Below, piece after piece: positions 1-6,744 of a DNA stretch of 10,662 nt (position 1 is its first letter; every line of letters begins with the position of its first letter). The stretch is taken from contig JAKAIH010000043.1 in the NCBI GenBank assembly GCA_021825225.1, forward strand, positions 1-10,662, written 5' to 3'. Under the pieces are notes generated by a model, which saw only the letters and a list, made by a program, of their open reading frames with translations, had not been told where the DNA came from and did not search any database. The stretch comes from Pseudomonadota bacterium (GTDB lineage Bacteria > Pseudomonadota > Gammaproteobacteria > Burkholderiales > SG8-39). Position numbers and translations under genes: made by a program.

Positions 1-11
1 CTTGGGCGGTT

Positions 12-37
12 CGGGCCGGCGCCACGCGCCTGGCCCG
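12..37. terminator. Strong GC hairpin downstream of dctM
   Basis: Six outer pairs (12-17 with 32-37) and five inner pairs (18-22 with 26-30) form an 11-bp stem with a single bulged T at 31 and a 3-nt loop (CAC). It starts 6 bases past the dctM stop codon. On the plus strand it is followed by GTGTTTT, a short U-tract. On the minus strand, the direction of dctM, no U-tract follows. It could therefore terminate a convergent plus-strand transcript, or act as a 3'-end-stabilising or weak bidirectional terminator for the TRAP operon. The fold is seen directly; the function is inferred. Confidence 0.45.
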
Positions 38-43
38 GTGTTT

Positions 44-1360
44 TCAGTGGACGCCGCCCATCATGTGGTTCGGCAGCCAGGTCGCGATCTCCGGGAAAAT
101 GCACAGGATCACGATGGCCAGCATCATGCACAGCACATAAGGGATCGTACCCCACATGATGCGCGTGACCGGCACGTCCGGTGCGATCGAGCTGACGATG
201 TAGAGATTCAGGCCCACCGGCGGATGGATCAGGCCGATCTCCATATTGATGGTGAGGATCACGCCGAACCAGATCGGATCGAAGCCGGCCGACTTGATGA
301 TCGGATACAGGATCGGGCTGGTCATCAGGATCACCGCCGCCGGCGGGATGAAAAAGCCGCATACCAGCAGGAACACGTTGATCATCGCCATCAGCACCCA
401 GCGGTTGACGTGCATGTCGGCAATCGCCTGCGCCAGCGTCTGGGTCAGATAAAGCGAGGTCAGCATGTAGCCGAACAGCACGGCCGCGGCGATGATCGTC
501 AGGATCATCACCGATTCGCGCGTGGTGTCGCGCAGGATCGCCCACCACGCCTTCGGCCGCCACATGCGGTAAATGACCAGCGCCATCAGCACGCACATCG
601 CCGCGCCGACGCCGGCCGCCTCCGACGGCGTCGCAACGCCGCCGTAGAGCACGTACATCACCCCGGCGATAATCACCAGGAACGGTGCGATCTTCGGGAT
701 CGACTGGAATTTCTCTTTCCAGCTGTAGCGGAAATCGATCGCGTGCGAGCGGAATCCTTTCTTCCAGATGATGAACAGGGTCCACAGGATGAACAGGCCG
801 GTGAGCATCAATCCAGGCAATACGCCGGCGAGAAACAGGCGTCCGATCGAAGTCTCGGTGGCGATGCCGTAGAGGATGAACGTGATCGAGGGCGGAATCA
901 GGATGCCGAGCGTGCCGCCGGCGCAGATCGAGCCGGTCGCGACGTCGTCGGGATAGCCGCGCCGGCGCATCTCCGGGATGCCCATTTTCCCGATCGCGGC
1001 GCAGCAGGCGGGCGAGGAGCCGGTCAGCGCGGCGAATATGGCGCAGGCGCCGAGATTGGAAATCGCGAGGCCGCCGGGCAGGCGGTAGAGCCAGCGATCG
1101 AGCGCTTCGTACAGGTCTTTGCCCGCGGGGGAGGAGCCGATCGCTGCCCCCATCATCACGAACATCGGTATCGACACCAGGGTGAAGTCGTTCAGCCCGG
1201 CGAAAAATGTCTCTGCCACCACGTGCAGCGCGTCGAAGCCCTGGAAGATGGCAATGAACGCGATCGAGAGCGCGCCCAGGCCGAAAGCGACCGGTGCGCC
1301 CGAGAGCAGGATCAGCAGGGTGACGACGAGGACGATCGCACCTTGTTCGCCCGGGCTCAT
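44..1360 (-). CDS. dctM: TRAP transporter large permease subunit DctM
   Basis: This is the large membrane subunit of a TRAP (tripartite ATP-independent periplasmic) transporter, the ion-coupled channel of the inner membrane that accepts substrate from the DctP binding protein. The 438-residue product is close to the usual DctM length of about 430. It is hydrophobic throughout, with roughly a dozen membrane segments. It carries family signatures: an N-terminal LSGAPVAFGLG segment, the ALTGSSPACCAAIGKMGIPEM-type loop (here AALTGSSPACCAAIGKMGIP), and GTLGILIPPSI. The ATG at 1358-1360 is chosen because it overlaps the dctQ stop as ATGA and begins the conserved MSPGEQG start. The longer reading frame up to 1528 only adds Arg/His-rich residues antiparallel to nothing conserved and overlapping dctQ. 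No clear Shine-Dalgarno precedes the start, so translation is probably coupled to dctQ. It is the last gene of dctPQM. The substrate cannot be read from this subunit. Confidence 0.95.
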   Translation of the reverse strand: MSPGEQGAIVLVVTLLILLSGAPVAFGLGALSIAFIAIFQGFDALHVVAETFFAGLNDFTLVSIPMFVMMGAAIGSSPAGKDLYEALDRWLYRLPGGLAISNLGACAIFAALTGSSPACCAAIGKMGIPEMRRRGYPDDVATGSICAGGTLGILIPPSITFILYGIATETSIGRLFLAGVLPGLMLTGLFILWTLFIIWKKGFRSHAIDFRYSWKEKFQSIPKIAPFLVIIAGVMYVLYGGVATPSEAAGVGAAMCVLMALVIYRMWRPKAWWAILRDTTRESVMILTIIAAAVLFGYMLTSLYLTQTLAQAIADMHVNRWVLMAMINVFLLVCGFFIPPAAVILMTSPILYPIIKSAGFDPIWFGVILTINMEIGLIHPPVGLNLYIVSSIAPDVPVTRIMWGTIPYVLCMMLAIVILCIFPEIATWLPNHMMGGVH

Positions 1361-1875
1361 GACAGGCGCTCGACGGTGATGCCGAACGGCGGCTCGCGCC
1401 CGGTGACCAGGTTGTACAGGTCGACCGCGTATTGCAGCGTGAGGATGCCCATCCCGAACGGCAGCGAAGCGTAGGGTATCCACAGGCGCACGCGCCACAT
1501 GGTATTCGACAGCCAGTGCTGGTGCCACGCTTCCAGCCAGTAATTCCAGGCGAGCACGAACATTACGATGCTAAATGCCATCGCCATCAGCGTCGCAGCG
1601 AGCGCGAGCCAGAAGCGCGGGCGCTTGCCCAGGTATTGCGGCAGCACGTCGACGTTGACGTGACCGCGGGTCAGCAGCACGAACGGACTGCCGACGAAGG
1701 TTGCGGCGACCAGGCTGTAGGTGACGAAATCGGTCTGCCAGATGGTGTTCTCGTTCAGCACGTAACGGACGAACACCATCTGGCAGACGATGACGACCGC
1801 AACGGCGATCAGCGCCGCCGCGAAATAGCCGCAGAGTTGCGAGATCAGCCTTACGCCGTAGGCGAATTTATTCAT
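1357..1875 (-). CDS. dctQ: TRAP transporter small permease subunit DctQ
   Basis: This is the small membrane subunit of the TRAP system, which pairs with DctM in the inner membrane. The product has 172 residues, typical of DctQ. It has four hydrophobic segments (about residues 11-32, 48-68, 85-108 and 130-150). The region WQTDFVTYSLVAATFVGSPF followed by RGHVNVDVLP matches the family pattern, in which a conserved acidic/aromatic stretch precedes a GHxxVD motif. The ATG at 1873-1875 is the only good start, but no convincing ribosome binding site lies upstream (the preceding bases are CGCGCCGACCAACC). An ATG further up is out of frame. The stop overlaps the dctM start by four bases (ATGA). An 88-bp gap holding a strong hairpin separates it from dctP. 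Low intrinsic initiation may help keep the membrane subunits less abundant than the binding protein (inference). Confidence 0.93.
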   Translation of the reverse strand: MNKFAYGVRLISQLCGYFAAALIAVAVVIVCQMVFVRYVLNENTIWQTDFVTYSLVAATFVGSPFVLLTRGHVNVDVLPQYLGKRPRFWLALAATLMAMAFSIVMFVLAWNYWLEAWHQHWLSNTMWRVRLWIPYASLPFGMGILTLQYAVDLYNLVTGREPPFGITVERLS

Positions 1876-1918
1876 GGTTGGTCGGCGCGGGGCCGTTCAT
1901 CAAGAATTGCGGGGAGAG

Positions 1919-1946
1919 GCGGCGGGCGGTGCAGGCCGCCCGCCGC
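1919..1946 (-). other. 11-bp perfect stem-loop between dctP and dctQ
   Basis: Bases 1919-1929 and 1936-1946 are perfect reverse complements (GCGGCGGGCGG and its complement) with a 6-nt loop. In the dctP-to-dctQ direction the stem begins 17 bases after the dctP stop. No U-tract follows, so it does not look like a full intrinsic terminator. By analogy with stem-loops downstream of other periplasmic binding-protein genes, it may protect the dctP message from 3' exonucleases or partly attenuate read-through into dctQM. The structure is seen; the role is inferred. Confidence 0.6.
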
Positions 1947-1963
1947 AATCGGCACGGTGCGGA

Positions 1964-2965
1964 TTACTTGACGCTCATCGCCTCGTCGATCAGCTTCTTG
2001 CCGTCGGGGACGTCTTTGGCGAACTCGGCGTAGGAGCTCTTCTTCGCCACTTCGATCCACTGGTCGAACTCCTGGTCGGAGAGGCTCTTGATCTCGACGC
2101 CGTGATCCTTGTACGCCTTGATCGTCGCCGCGTCGACCGACTCGGCCTTGTCTTCATAATACTTCTGTGCCTTCTTGCCGGCCGCGATCAATACGTCCTG
2201 TTGTTTCTTGTTGAGCTTGTTGAAGGACTTTTTCGACATCAGCACCGGTTCGTACATGAACCACAGCGCGTTGTTGCCGGGAACCGTGAGGCATTTCGCC
2301 TGCTCGTACAGGCGGAACGAGAGGAAGCTGCCCATGCTGGTGTCGGTAGCCTCGGCCACGCCGGTCTGGAATGCGTTGTAGATTTCGTTCGACGGCACCG
2401 ACACGATCGAGGCGCCGGCCGCCTGCCACATCTGCGCGAAAGTCGGGCCTGCGGCGCGGAATTTCAGCCCTTTGACGTCCGCGGGCTGCAGGATGCAGCC
2501 GCGCTTGGAAGCCATGCCGCCGCCGAACCAGGCGTCCGACAGGACGATGACTCCGGCCTGTTCGATTTTCGCGCGGATGTCCTTCATGAACTGCGAATCG
2601 TTGAGGCGTTTGGCGCGCGCATAATTGCGTACCAGGCCGGGCATCAGCGTGGCGCTGAACGCGCGCACCTGGCCGCTGGCGTAATCGAGCGGGAACAGCG
2701 TCATGTCGAGCTGGCCGTTTACCATCGCGTTCCACTGCTGCTCCGGCTTGAACAGCGATGCACCCGGATACACCTGGATCGCGAGATCGACATTCGCGGC
2801 CTTGGCTTCGCGCGCAATCATCTGCACCATGTCGTCGCGCACATCGCCCTTGCCGCCGGGGAACTGATGCGAGGCGCGCAGCGTGATCGGGGCGGCGGCT
2901 GCGGAGCCGCAGAGCGCTACGGCGGCGAGTGCGACCAGCGTGCTTTTCCATTGGAACTTCTTCAT
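1964..2965 (-). CDS. dctP: TRAP transporter solute-binding protein DctP
   Basis: This is the periplasmic substrate receptor of the TRAP transporter. The 333-residue product has a classic Sec signal peptide: MKKFQWKS, a hydrophobic core, and a likely cut near residue 25 after SAAAA. The mature part has the DctP fold signatures: LRASHQFPGG at the N-terminus, a GLKFRAAGP segment in which Arg170 corresponds to the conserved arginine that clamps the substrate carboxylate, and the VPSNEIYNAFQTGVAEATD helix. The ATG at 2963-2965 is preferred over the one at 2987-2989 because a GGAGGAG ribosome binding site lies just upstream and the signal peptide begins there. It is the first gene of dctPQM, with TAA as stop. 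The chemistry of the substrate is likely a small organic anion; homology alone does not name it. No strong promoter was seen in the upstream gap. Confidence 0.95.
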   Translation of the reverse strand: MKKFQWKSTLVALAAVALCGSAAAAPITLRASHQFPGGKGDVRDDMVQMIAREAKAANVDLAIQVYPGASLFKPEQQWNAMVNGQLDMTLFPLDYASGQVRAFSATLMPGLVRNYARAKRLNDSQFMKDIRAKIEQAGVIVLSDAWFGGGMASKRGCILQPADVKGLKFRAAGPTFAQMWQAAGASIVSVPSNEIYNAFQTGVAEATDTSMGSFLSFRLYEQAKCLTVPGNNALWFMYEPVLMSKKSFNKLNKKQQDVLIAAGKKAQKYYEDKAESVDAATIKAYKDHGVEIKSLSDQEFDQWIEVAKKSSYAEFAKDVPDGKKLIDEAMSVK

Positions 2966-2970
2966 TGATG

Positions 2971-2978
2971 ACTCCTCC
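2971..2978 (-). promoter_or_regulatory. Ribosome binding site of dctP
   Basis: The minus strand reads GGAGGAGT here, a near-perfect Shine-Dalgarno whose GGAGG core sits 8 bases from the ATG at 2965. It decides the start: the alternative ATG at 2989 lies upstream of this site. Confidence 0.85.
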
Positions 2979-3068
2979 AGAGTGGTCAAAATGGCTTTTG
3001 AGGTTTGAACTTCGCACCCTACCGGGTTTGCCGGATATTGTAGCCGCGGCGCGAGCCCCGCTGGTATT

Positions 3069-3320
3069 CTAGGCTGCTGCGCGCGGCCTTACAAACAAAA
3101 CGTGACGGCGTTGCGCTGCAACATCCATGCTGCCGCGCTGCAGCTTCGACCTGCGGCGCACCGATTGTGCGGCAAGCGCAGGCCGGGCCTCAATCGCCTC
3201 CCCCTTGAATTCGGGTTTGCTCCTGGCGAGAAAGGCGTTGAAGCCGATGCGACAGTGTTCGGTATCGAAACCGGCACAGCCCTCGTCGCGCCCAGCCTCG
3301 CTAAGCGGCCTCGGGTCCAC
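3069..3320 (-). pseudogene. Probable remnant of an enoyl-CoA hydratase C-terminus
   Basis: The 407-bp gap between tctA and dctP holds a minus-strand open frame whose first part reads like the extreme C-terminus of an enoyl-CoA hydratase/isomerase. DEGCAGFDTEHCRIGF is followed by NAFLARSKPEFKGE (ending near 3198), matching the common family ending in which an EGxxAFLxKRKPxFKG pattern closes the protein. The frame is open upstream to about the tctA stop at 3373, but the rest of the roughly 260-residue enzyme (oxyanion-hole and catalytic regions) is absent. There is no start codon in a plausible context. The frame continues about 42 residues past the normal end in unrelated Arg/Ala-rich sequence to a TAG at 3069-3071, suggesting the original stop is lost. 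The best reading is a decayed 3' fragment left by a deletion or rearrangement. It could instead be a chance match. Only the last 40 or so residues carry the resemblance. Confidence 0.42.
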
Positions 3321-3372
3321 CAGCGTCGCGCCGGCGGCAATGCGCCCGGCCGCGGCCAGCCCCCCGCCGGAG

Positions 3373-4893
3373 CTAGGCCCGCTTCGCGGCTATCGCATGC
3401 GCCCGCATTTGTCCGAGCTTGCTCCATGCAAACGAAACGACGGGCCAGAACAGCATGATCAGCGCCAGTGTGGTGATGGTGCCAACCAGCGCATTCGACC
3501 AGAAAACGTCCAGCGCGCCCTTCGAGCCCAGCATGGCCTGGCGAAACGAAGTTTCCGTGCGCCGGCCCAGCACTACCGACAGTACCAGCGGCGCCAGCGG
3601 ATAATCCAGTTTCTTCAGGAAATAGCCGACGATGCCGAATGCCACCATGAACCAGATGTCGAGCATGGCGCTGTGCACAGTGTAGGCACCGATGGCGCAC
3701 ACCACGATGATGATCGGCGCAATGATGGAAAACGGAATGCGCAGGATCGCCGCGAACAGCGGGACCGTGGACAGCACGATGATCAGCCCGGCGATGTTGG
3801 ACAGGTACATGCTGGCGATCAGCCCCCAGACGAAATCCTTTTGCTCGACGAACAGCAGCGGCCCGGGCTGCAGGCCCCAGATCATCAGTCCGCCGAGGAG
3901 CACGGCGGCGGTGGCCGAGCCGGGTATGCCCAGCGCCAGCATCGGCAGCAGCGCCGCGGTCCCGGCCGCATGTGCGGCGGTCTCCGGCGCGATCACGCCT
4001 TCGAGCTCCCCGGTGCCGAATTTGTCGCCGTTCTTGGAAAAGCGCTTGGCCACACCGTAACCCATGAAGGAGGCGGCAGTGGCGCCGCCCGGGGTGATTC
4101 CCATCCAGCAACCGATGATCGAACTGCGGATCAGCGTGAGCCAGTACTTGGGCAGTTTCTTCCAGGTCTGCAGCACCACCTTCATGTTGATCTTGGCGCT
4201 CTTGCCCTCGAATGCGAGGCCTTCTTCCATGCTGACCAGAATTTCGCCGAGACCGAACAGGCCGATGACCACGATCAGGAAGGCGACACCCCGCAGCAAT
4301 TCCGACCAGCCGAAGGTCATGCGCAGTTCGCCGCTGACGGCATCCATGCCGATCGCGGCCAGACCGAAACCGAGCATCATGGCAATGATGGTCTTGAATG
4401 GATCCTTGCCGGTGCCGATGAAGCTGGAGAACGTGAGCAGATAGACGGCGAAGAATTCGGGCGGTCCGAATTCCAGCGCGAATTTCGCCACCAGCGGCGC
4501 GAGAAAGGTGATCAGCAACACCCCGACGAAAGCGCCGATGAAGGACCCGGTGAAGGCCGAGGTGAGCGCCTCGCCCGCGCGTCCCTGGTGCGCCAGTGGG
4601 TAGCCGTCGAACGTTGTGGCTACCGAATGGGTTTCGCCGGGAATATTGAACAGTATCGAGGTGATGGCTCCGGCGAACAGCGTTCCCCAATAGAGGCAGG
4701 AGAGCATGATGATCGCCGAAGTGGGGGACATGGTGAACGTGAGCGGCAGCAGAATCGCCACCCCGTTCGGCCCGCCCAGGCCGGGCAGTACGCCGACGAT
4801 AATCCCCAATATGATGCCGACTGCCATCATGCCGATGTTGTACCAGGTCAGCGCGACCGCAAATCCGTGGAACAGCGAGCCGAGATCTTCCAC
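3373..4893 (-). CDS. tctA: Tripartite tricarboxylate transporter large permease TctA
   Basis: This is the large membrane subunit of a TTT (tripartite tricarboxylate transporter) system, an ion-driven importer in the inner membrane fed by the periplasmic TctC receptor. The 506-residue product has the usual TctA length and many hydrophobic helices. Family signatures are visible: GVLPGLGGPNGVAILLPLTF near residues 34-53, the loop LYWGTLFAGAITSILFNIPG followed by ETHSVATTFDGYPLA, GITPGGATAASFMGYG in the middle, and LLPMLALGIPGSATAAVLLGG (the two halves carry repeated GxPG/PGxxT loops). The start is a GTG (4891-4893) preceded by AAAGGA 7 bases upstream. It lies 44 bp downstream of tctB and is the last gene of tctCBA. 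The stop is TAG at 3373-3375, directly abutting the hydratase-like remnant. Confidence 0.96.
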   Translation of the reverse strand: MEDLGSLFHGFAVALTWYNIGMMAVGIILGIIVGVLPGLGGPNGVAILLPLTFTMSPTSAIIMLSCLYWGTLFAGAITSILFNIPGETHSVATTFDGYPLAHQGRAGEALTSAFTGSFIGAFVGVLLITFLAPLVAKFALEFGPPEFFAVYLLTFSSFIGTGKDPFKTIIAMMLGFGLAAIGMDAVSGELRMTFGWSELLRGVAFLIVVIGLFGLGEILVSMEEGLAFEGKSAKINMKVVLQTWKKLPKYWLTLIRSSIIGCWMGITPGGATAASFMGYGVAKRFSKNGDKFGTGELEGVIAPETAAHAAGTAALLPMLALGIPGSATAAVLLGGLMIWGLQPGPLLFVEQKDFVWGLIASMYLSNIAGLIIVLSTVPLFAAILRIPFSIIAPIIIVVCAIGAYTVHSAMLDIWFMVAFGIVGYFLKKLDYPLAPLVLSVVLGRRTETSFRQAMLGSKGALDVFWSNALVGTITTLALIMLFWPVVSFAWSKLGQMRAHAIAAKRA

Positions 4894-4900
4894 TTGACGT

Positions 4901-4906
4901 TCCTTT
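4901..4906 (-). promoter_or_regulatory. Ribosome binding site of tctA (supports GTG start)
   Basis: The minus strand reads AAAGGA, 7 bases before the GTG at 4893. It supports this non-ATG start in the absence of a nearby in-frame ATG. Confidence 0.7.
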
Positions 4907-4937
4907 GAGTGTAGTGCGTCCGATTAAGCGAAGCGGT

Positions 4938-5453
4938 TCAGTAGCCGAACAGGGCTTCCAGGGGTCCCTTGGGCAGGGGCACCATGAACTGCACTTCGAA
5001 CATCCAGAATAGCGCCAGGCTTACGCCGATGCTGATCGTCAGGACTTTGAGCCAGCTGGACTTGTCCATGGCGCGCATGAATGCGCCGATGAACAGCGCG
5101 GAGGCGACATAAATGCCGATCAATTGGATCGCGAGCACATATGCGATGGTGGGCAGGAGTACTTTCAGCACCAGTTTCAGCCGCTCCCAGGTGACGAAGG
5201 TCTTGGTACTGCGGTTCTTTGCGTAAAGCGTTTGCAGCAGAACGACGACGCATGCGATACAGAGGATGGCGCCGACGCGAAGCGGAAAGTATCCGGATTC
5301 CGGGCCGTCCTTGGACCAACCCGCCCCGAGCTTGTAGTTGTCGACGATCATTACCACGCCGACAAAAAAAATGAAAATGGCCGTGAACGCGCCGACCGCG
5401 CGTTCCGACACTCCCCCTTGATGCGGGTCCTGTTGCTTTTGTTGCTGTTCCAT
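4938..5453 (-). CDS. tctB: Tripartite tricarboxylate transporter small permease TctB
   Basis: This is the small membrane subunit that partners TctA. The product has 171 residues, typical for TctB, with a hydrophilic Gln-rich start (MEQQQKQQ) and four hydrophobic segments (about residues 20-38, 58-76, 97-122 and 135-155). The GPESGYFPLRVGAIL stretch around residues 50-64 is the recognisable family loop (G-P-x-x-GYFP-x-x-VG). The ATG at 5451-5453 has a modest GGAG at 5461-5464 with 7-nt spacing. It lies 76 bp after tctC and 44 bp before tctA, in the usual CBA order. The primary sequence of TctB proteins is poorly conserved, so assignment rests on the loop, size, topology and position between tctC and tctA. 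Confidence 0.93.
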   Translation of the reverse strand: MEQQQKQQDPHQGGVSERAVGAFTAIFIFFVGVVMIVDNYKLGAGWSKDGPESGYFPLRVGAILCIACVVVLLQTLYAKNRSTKTFVTWERLKLVLKVLLPTIAYVLAIQLIGIYVASALFIGAFMRAMDKSSWLKVLTISIGVSLALFWMFEVQFMVPLPKGPLEALFGY

Positions 5454-5479
5454 GGTCCGACTCCGTCTATCGAACCACC

Positions 5480-5520
5480 GGCAGCGCGAACCCGGCCAGA
5501 GCGCCCGGGCCCGCGTTGCC
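5480..5520 (-). other. Extended stem-loop between tctC and tctB
   Basis: The arms 5480-5488 and 5512-5520 pair over nine positions (one G-T on the plus strand, A-C mismatch on the minus-strand transcript). They enclose an inner perfect 5-bp stem (5491-5495 with 5505-5509) separated by a 2x2 internal loop; the apical loop is 9 nt. On the transcript it begins 10 bases after the tctC stop. No U-tract follows. Its position mirrors the dctP-dctQ hairpin. It is probably an mRNA-stabilising or attenuating structure favouring the binding protein. Confidence 0.45.
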
Positions 5521-5529
5521 AGCGGGTGT

Positions 5530-6555
5530 TTACTTGGACTTGGCGAAGCCCGCTTCCTTCATCAGCATGTGATGATAGGCATCGTCCTTCTCCAGGAACT
5601 TGACGAAGTCTTGCCCGGTCACAAAGGTCTGTTTGAGCGCGTTACGCTCGGTGTATTCCTTCCACTCGGGCGTGGCCACGACTTTCCTCAGCAAGTCGAC
5701 ATAGTAGGCTGCCTGATCGCTGGTCGTGCCAGGCGGCAGGAAGAAGGCGCGCAGCATCTGGTACTGCACATCGATGCCGGATTCCTTGCAGGTCGGGATG
5801 TCGGCCCAGGACTGGTCCTTGGTCACCTTCGTCTTGTAGGCCATGCGCTGCTCGGAGAACACGCACAATGCGCGCACCTGGCCGGCGCGCCACTGGGCGA
5901 TGTTTTCGCTGGGATTGTTCACGTTCGCATCGATATGATTGCCGACGAGCTGGGTCGCCGCTTCGCCGCCGCTCTTGTAGGGAATATAGGTGAAATTCGC
6001 TCCGTACACCTTGTTCAGGGCGAAATTGATCAGTTGATCCTCGCGCTTGGAGCCAGTGCCGCCCATCTTGAATTTGCCGGCAGGCGCCGCTTTCACTGCA
6101 TCGAGAAACTCCTTGGCAGTCTTGTAGGGCGACCCCGCATTGTTCCACAGCAGGAATTCGTCCTGCGCGATCATCGCCAGCGGATTCATAATGCGCCAAT
6201 TGAGCGGCAGGCCGGTCGAGATCGGCAATGTATAGATCAGGGAAAACGCGACCAGAATCTTGTGCGCGTCCCCTTTTGACTCCTGCACATCCATCGCGCC
6301 CTCGGCGCCGCTGGCCCCGGCCTTGATCTGGATGATCATCGGCTGCTTCATCAGCTTGTGCTTCAACACGATGCTCTGAATCAGGCGGGCCATCTGGTCG
6401 GAGGCGCCGCCAGCGCCTGCGGGAACGATGACTTCGACGGCCTTGGTGGGCTCCCAAGCGGCCTGAGCGGGAGCGATCAGGGAGCAGGTGAGCGCCGCAG
6501 CACACATCGGCAGCAGGGAAGTTCTAATCGATAACTTACGCATACGTCGCATCAT
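5530..6555 (-). CDS. tctC: Bug-family (TctC) tripartite tricarboxylate transporter receptor
   Basis: This is the periplasmic substrate-binding protein of the TTT system, of the Bug family that is greatly expanded in Burkholderiales. The product has 341 residues. The signal peptide runs MMRRMRKLS, then a hydrophobic core, with a probable cut at APAQA near residue 32. The mature protein begins WEPTKAVEVIVPAGAGGASDQMARLIQ-like, where the PAGAGGASDQMAR segment is the first ligand loop of Bug proteins. A GGTGSKRED-type second loop near residue 165 and YIPYKSGGEA near residue 190 are also typical. The family binds small carboxylates (dicarboxylates, citrate, nicotinate, amino acids); the actual ligand is not evident. 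The start is the first of two adjacent ATGs, with GGAGGA 7 bases upstream. The reading frame extends to 6687, but that part is outside the signal peptide and crosses a hairpin. It is the first gene of tctCBA. Confidence 0.95.
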   Translation of the reverse strand: MMRRMRKLSIRTSLLPMCAAALTCSLIAPAQAAWEPTKAVEVIVPAGAGGASDQMARLIQSIVLKHKLMKQPMIIQIKAGASGAEGAMDVQESKGDAHKILVAFSLIYTLPISTGLPLNWRIMNPLAMIAQDEFLLWNNAGSPYKTAKEFLDAVKAAPAGKFKMGGTGSKREDQLINFALNKVYGANFTYIPYKSGGEAATQLVGNHIDANVNNPSENIAQWRAGQVRALCVFSEQRMAYKTKVTKDQSWADIPTCKESGIDVQYQMLRAFFLPPGTTSDQAAYYVDLLRKVVATPEWKEYTERNALKQTFVTGQDFVKFLEKDDAYHHMLMKEAGFAKSK

Positions 6556-6562
6556 GATGGTG

Positions 6563-6568
6563 TCCTCC
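6563..6568 (-). promoter_or_regulatory. Ribosome binding site of tctC
   Basis: The minus strand reads GGAGGA, 7 bases before the ATG at 6555. It fixes the start at the signal peptide rather than at the longer frame beginning at 6687. Confidence 0.85.
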
Positions 6569-6633
6569 GGTTGAAAATAAATTTGCGCTATGGGAAATCC
6601 CGAAATTCCAGGGTGGTCTGAACAAGGGAACCC

Positions 6634-6657
6634 AGAAAAGGGGAAACGCCCTTTTCT
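6634..6657 (-). terminator. Possible terminator or attenuator between the aminotransferase gene and tctC
   Basis: AGAAAAGGG (6634-6642) and CCCTTTTCT (6649-6657) are perfect inverted repeats around a 6-nt loop, so on either strand the hairpin ends in a T-rich arm. It lies about 90 bases after the aminotransferase stop and about 80 bases before the tctC start. The U-rich part lies inside the stem and the G-C core is only 3 bp, so it is a weak terminator at best. It may separate or attenuate transcription between the two genes. The rest of the 189-bp gap holds C-rich and G-C-rich sequence with no convincing promoter that I could identify. Confidence 0.4.
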
Positions 6658-6744
6658 TCCCACCCGGTCCCCCTGTAAATCCCCCAAATCAGAGGTAGCT
6701 CCGATTGCTTCATGGGCTTTGGCGGAGCCGCCCTTATTGTCGCT

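Noticed and set aside
2..1474. Long plus-strand open frame antisense to dctM (490 codons)
   Set aside because: Its translation is Arg/His/Asp-rich with no recognisable domain, and it mirrors the codon bias of the real minus-strand membrane protein.
1874..2968. Plus-strand open frame opposite dctP
   Set aside because: It is the complement of a clear DctP reading frame with a signal peptide and ribosome binding site; no independent support.
3031..3046. TACAAT on the minus strand as a -10 for dctP
   Set aside because: No acceptable -35 lies 16-18 bases upstream; a single hexamer match is not enough to call a promoter.
3089..4690. 533-codon minus-strand frame overlapping tctA in another frame
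   Set aside because: It is Arg/His/Gly-rich without domain signatures; the TctA frame accounts for the sequence.
3127..4908. 593-codon plus-strand open frame antisense to tctA
   Set aside because: It is a low-complexity Gln/Asp/Arg/His-rich translation, exactly opposite a well-supported TctA. It is a high-GC antisense shadow.
6660..6744. C-rich stretch with repeated CCCCC tracts after the aminotransferase gene, suspected as a repetitive element or riboswitch
   Set aside because: Only short tracts and a 6-bp stem with a long loop could be found. There is no second copy in the window and no recognisable riboswitch core.
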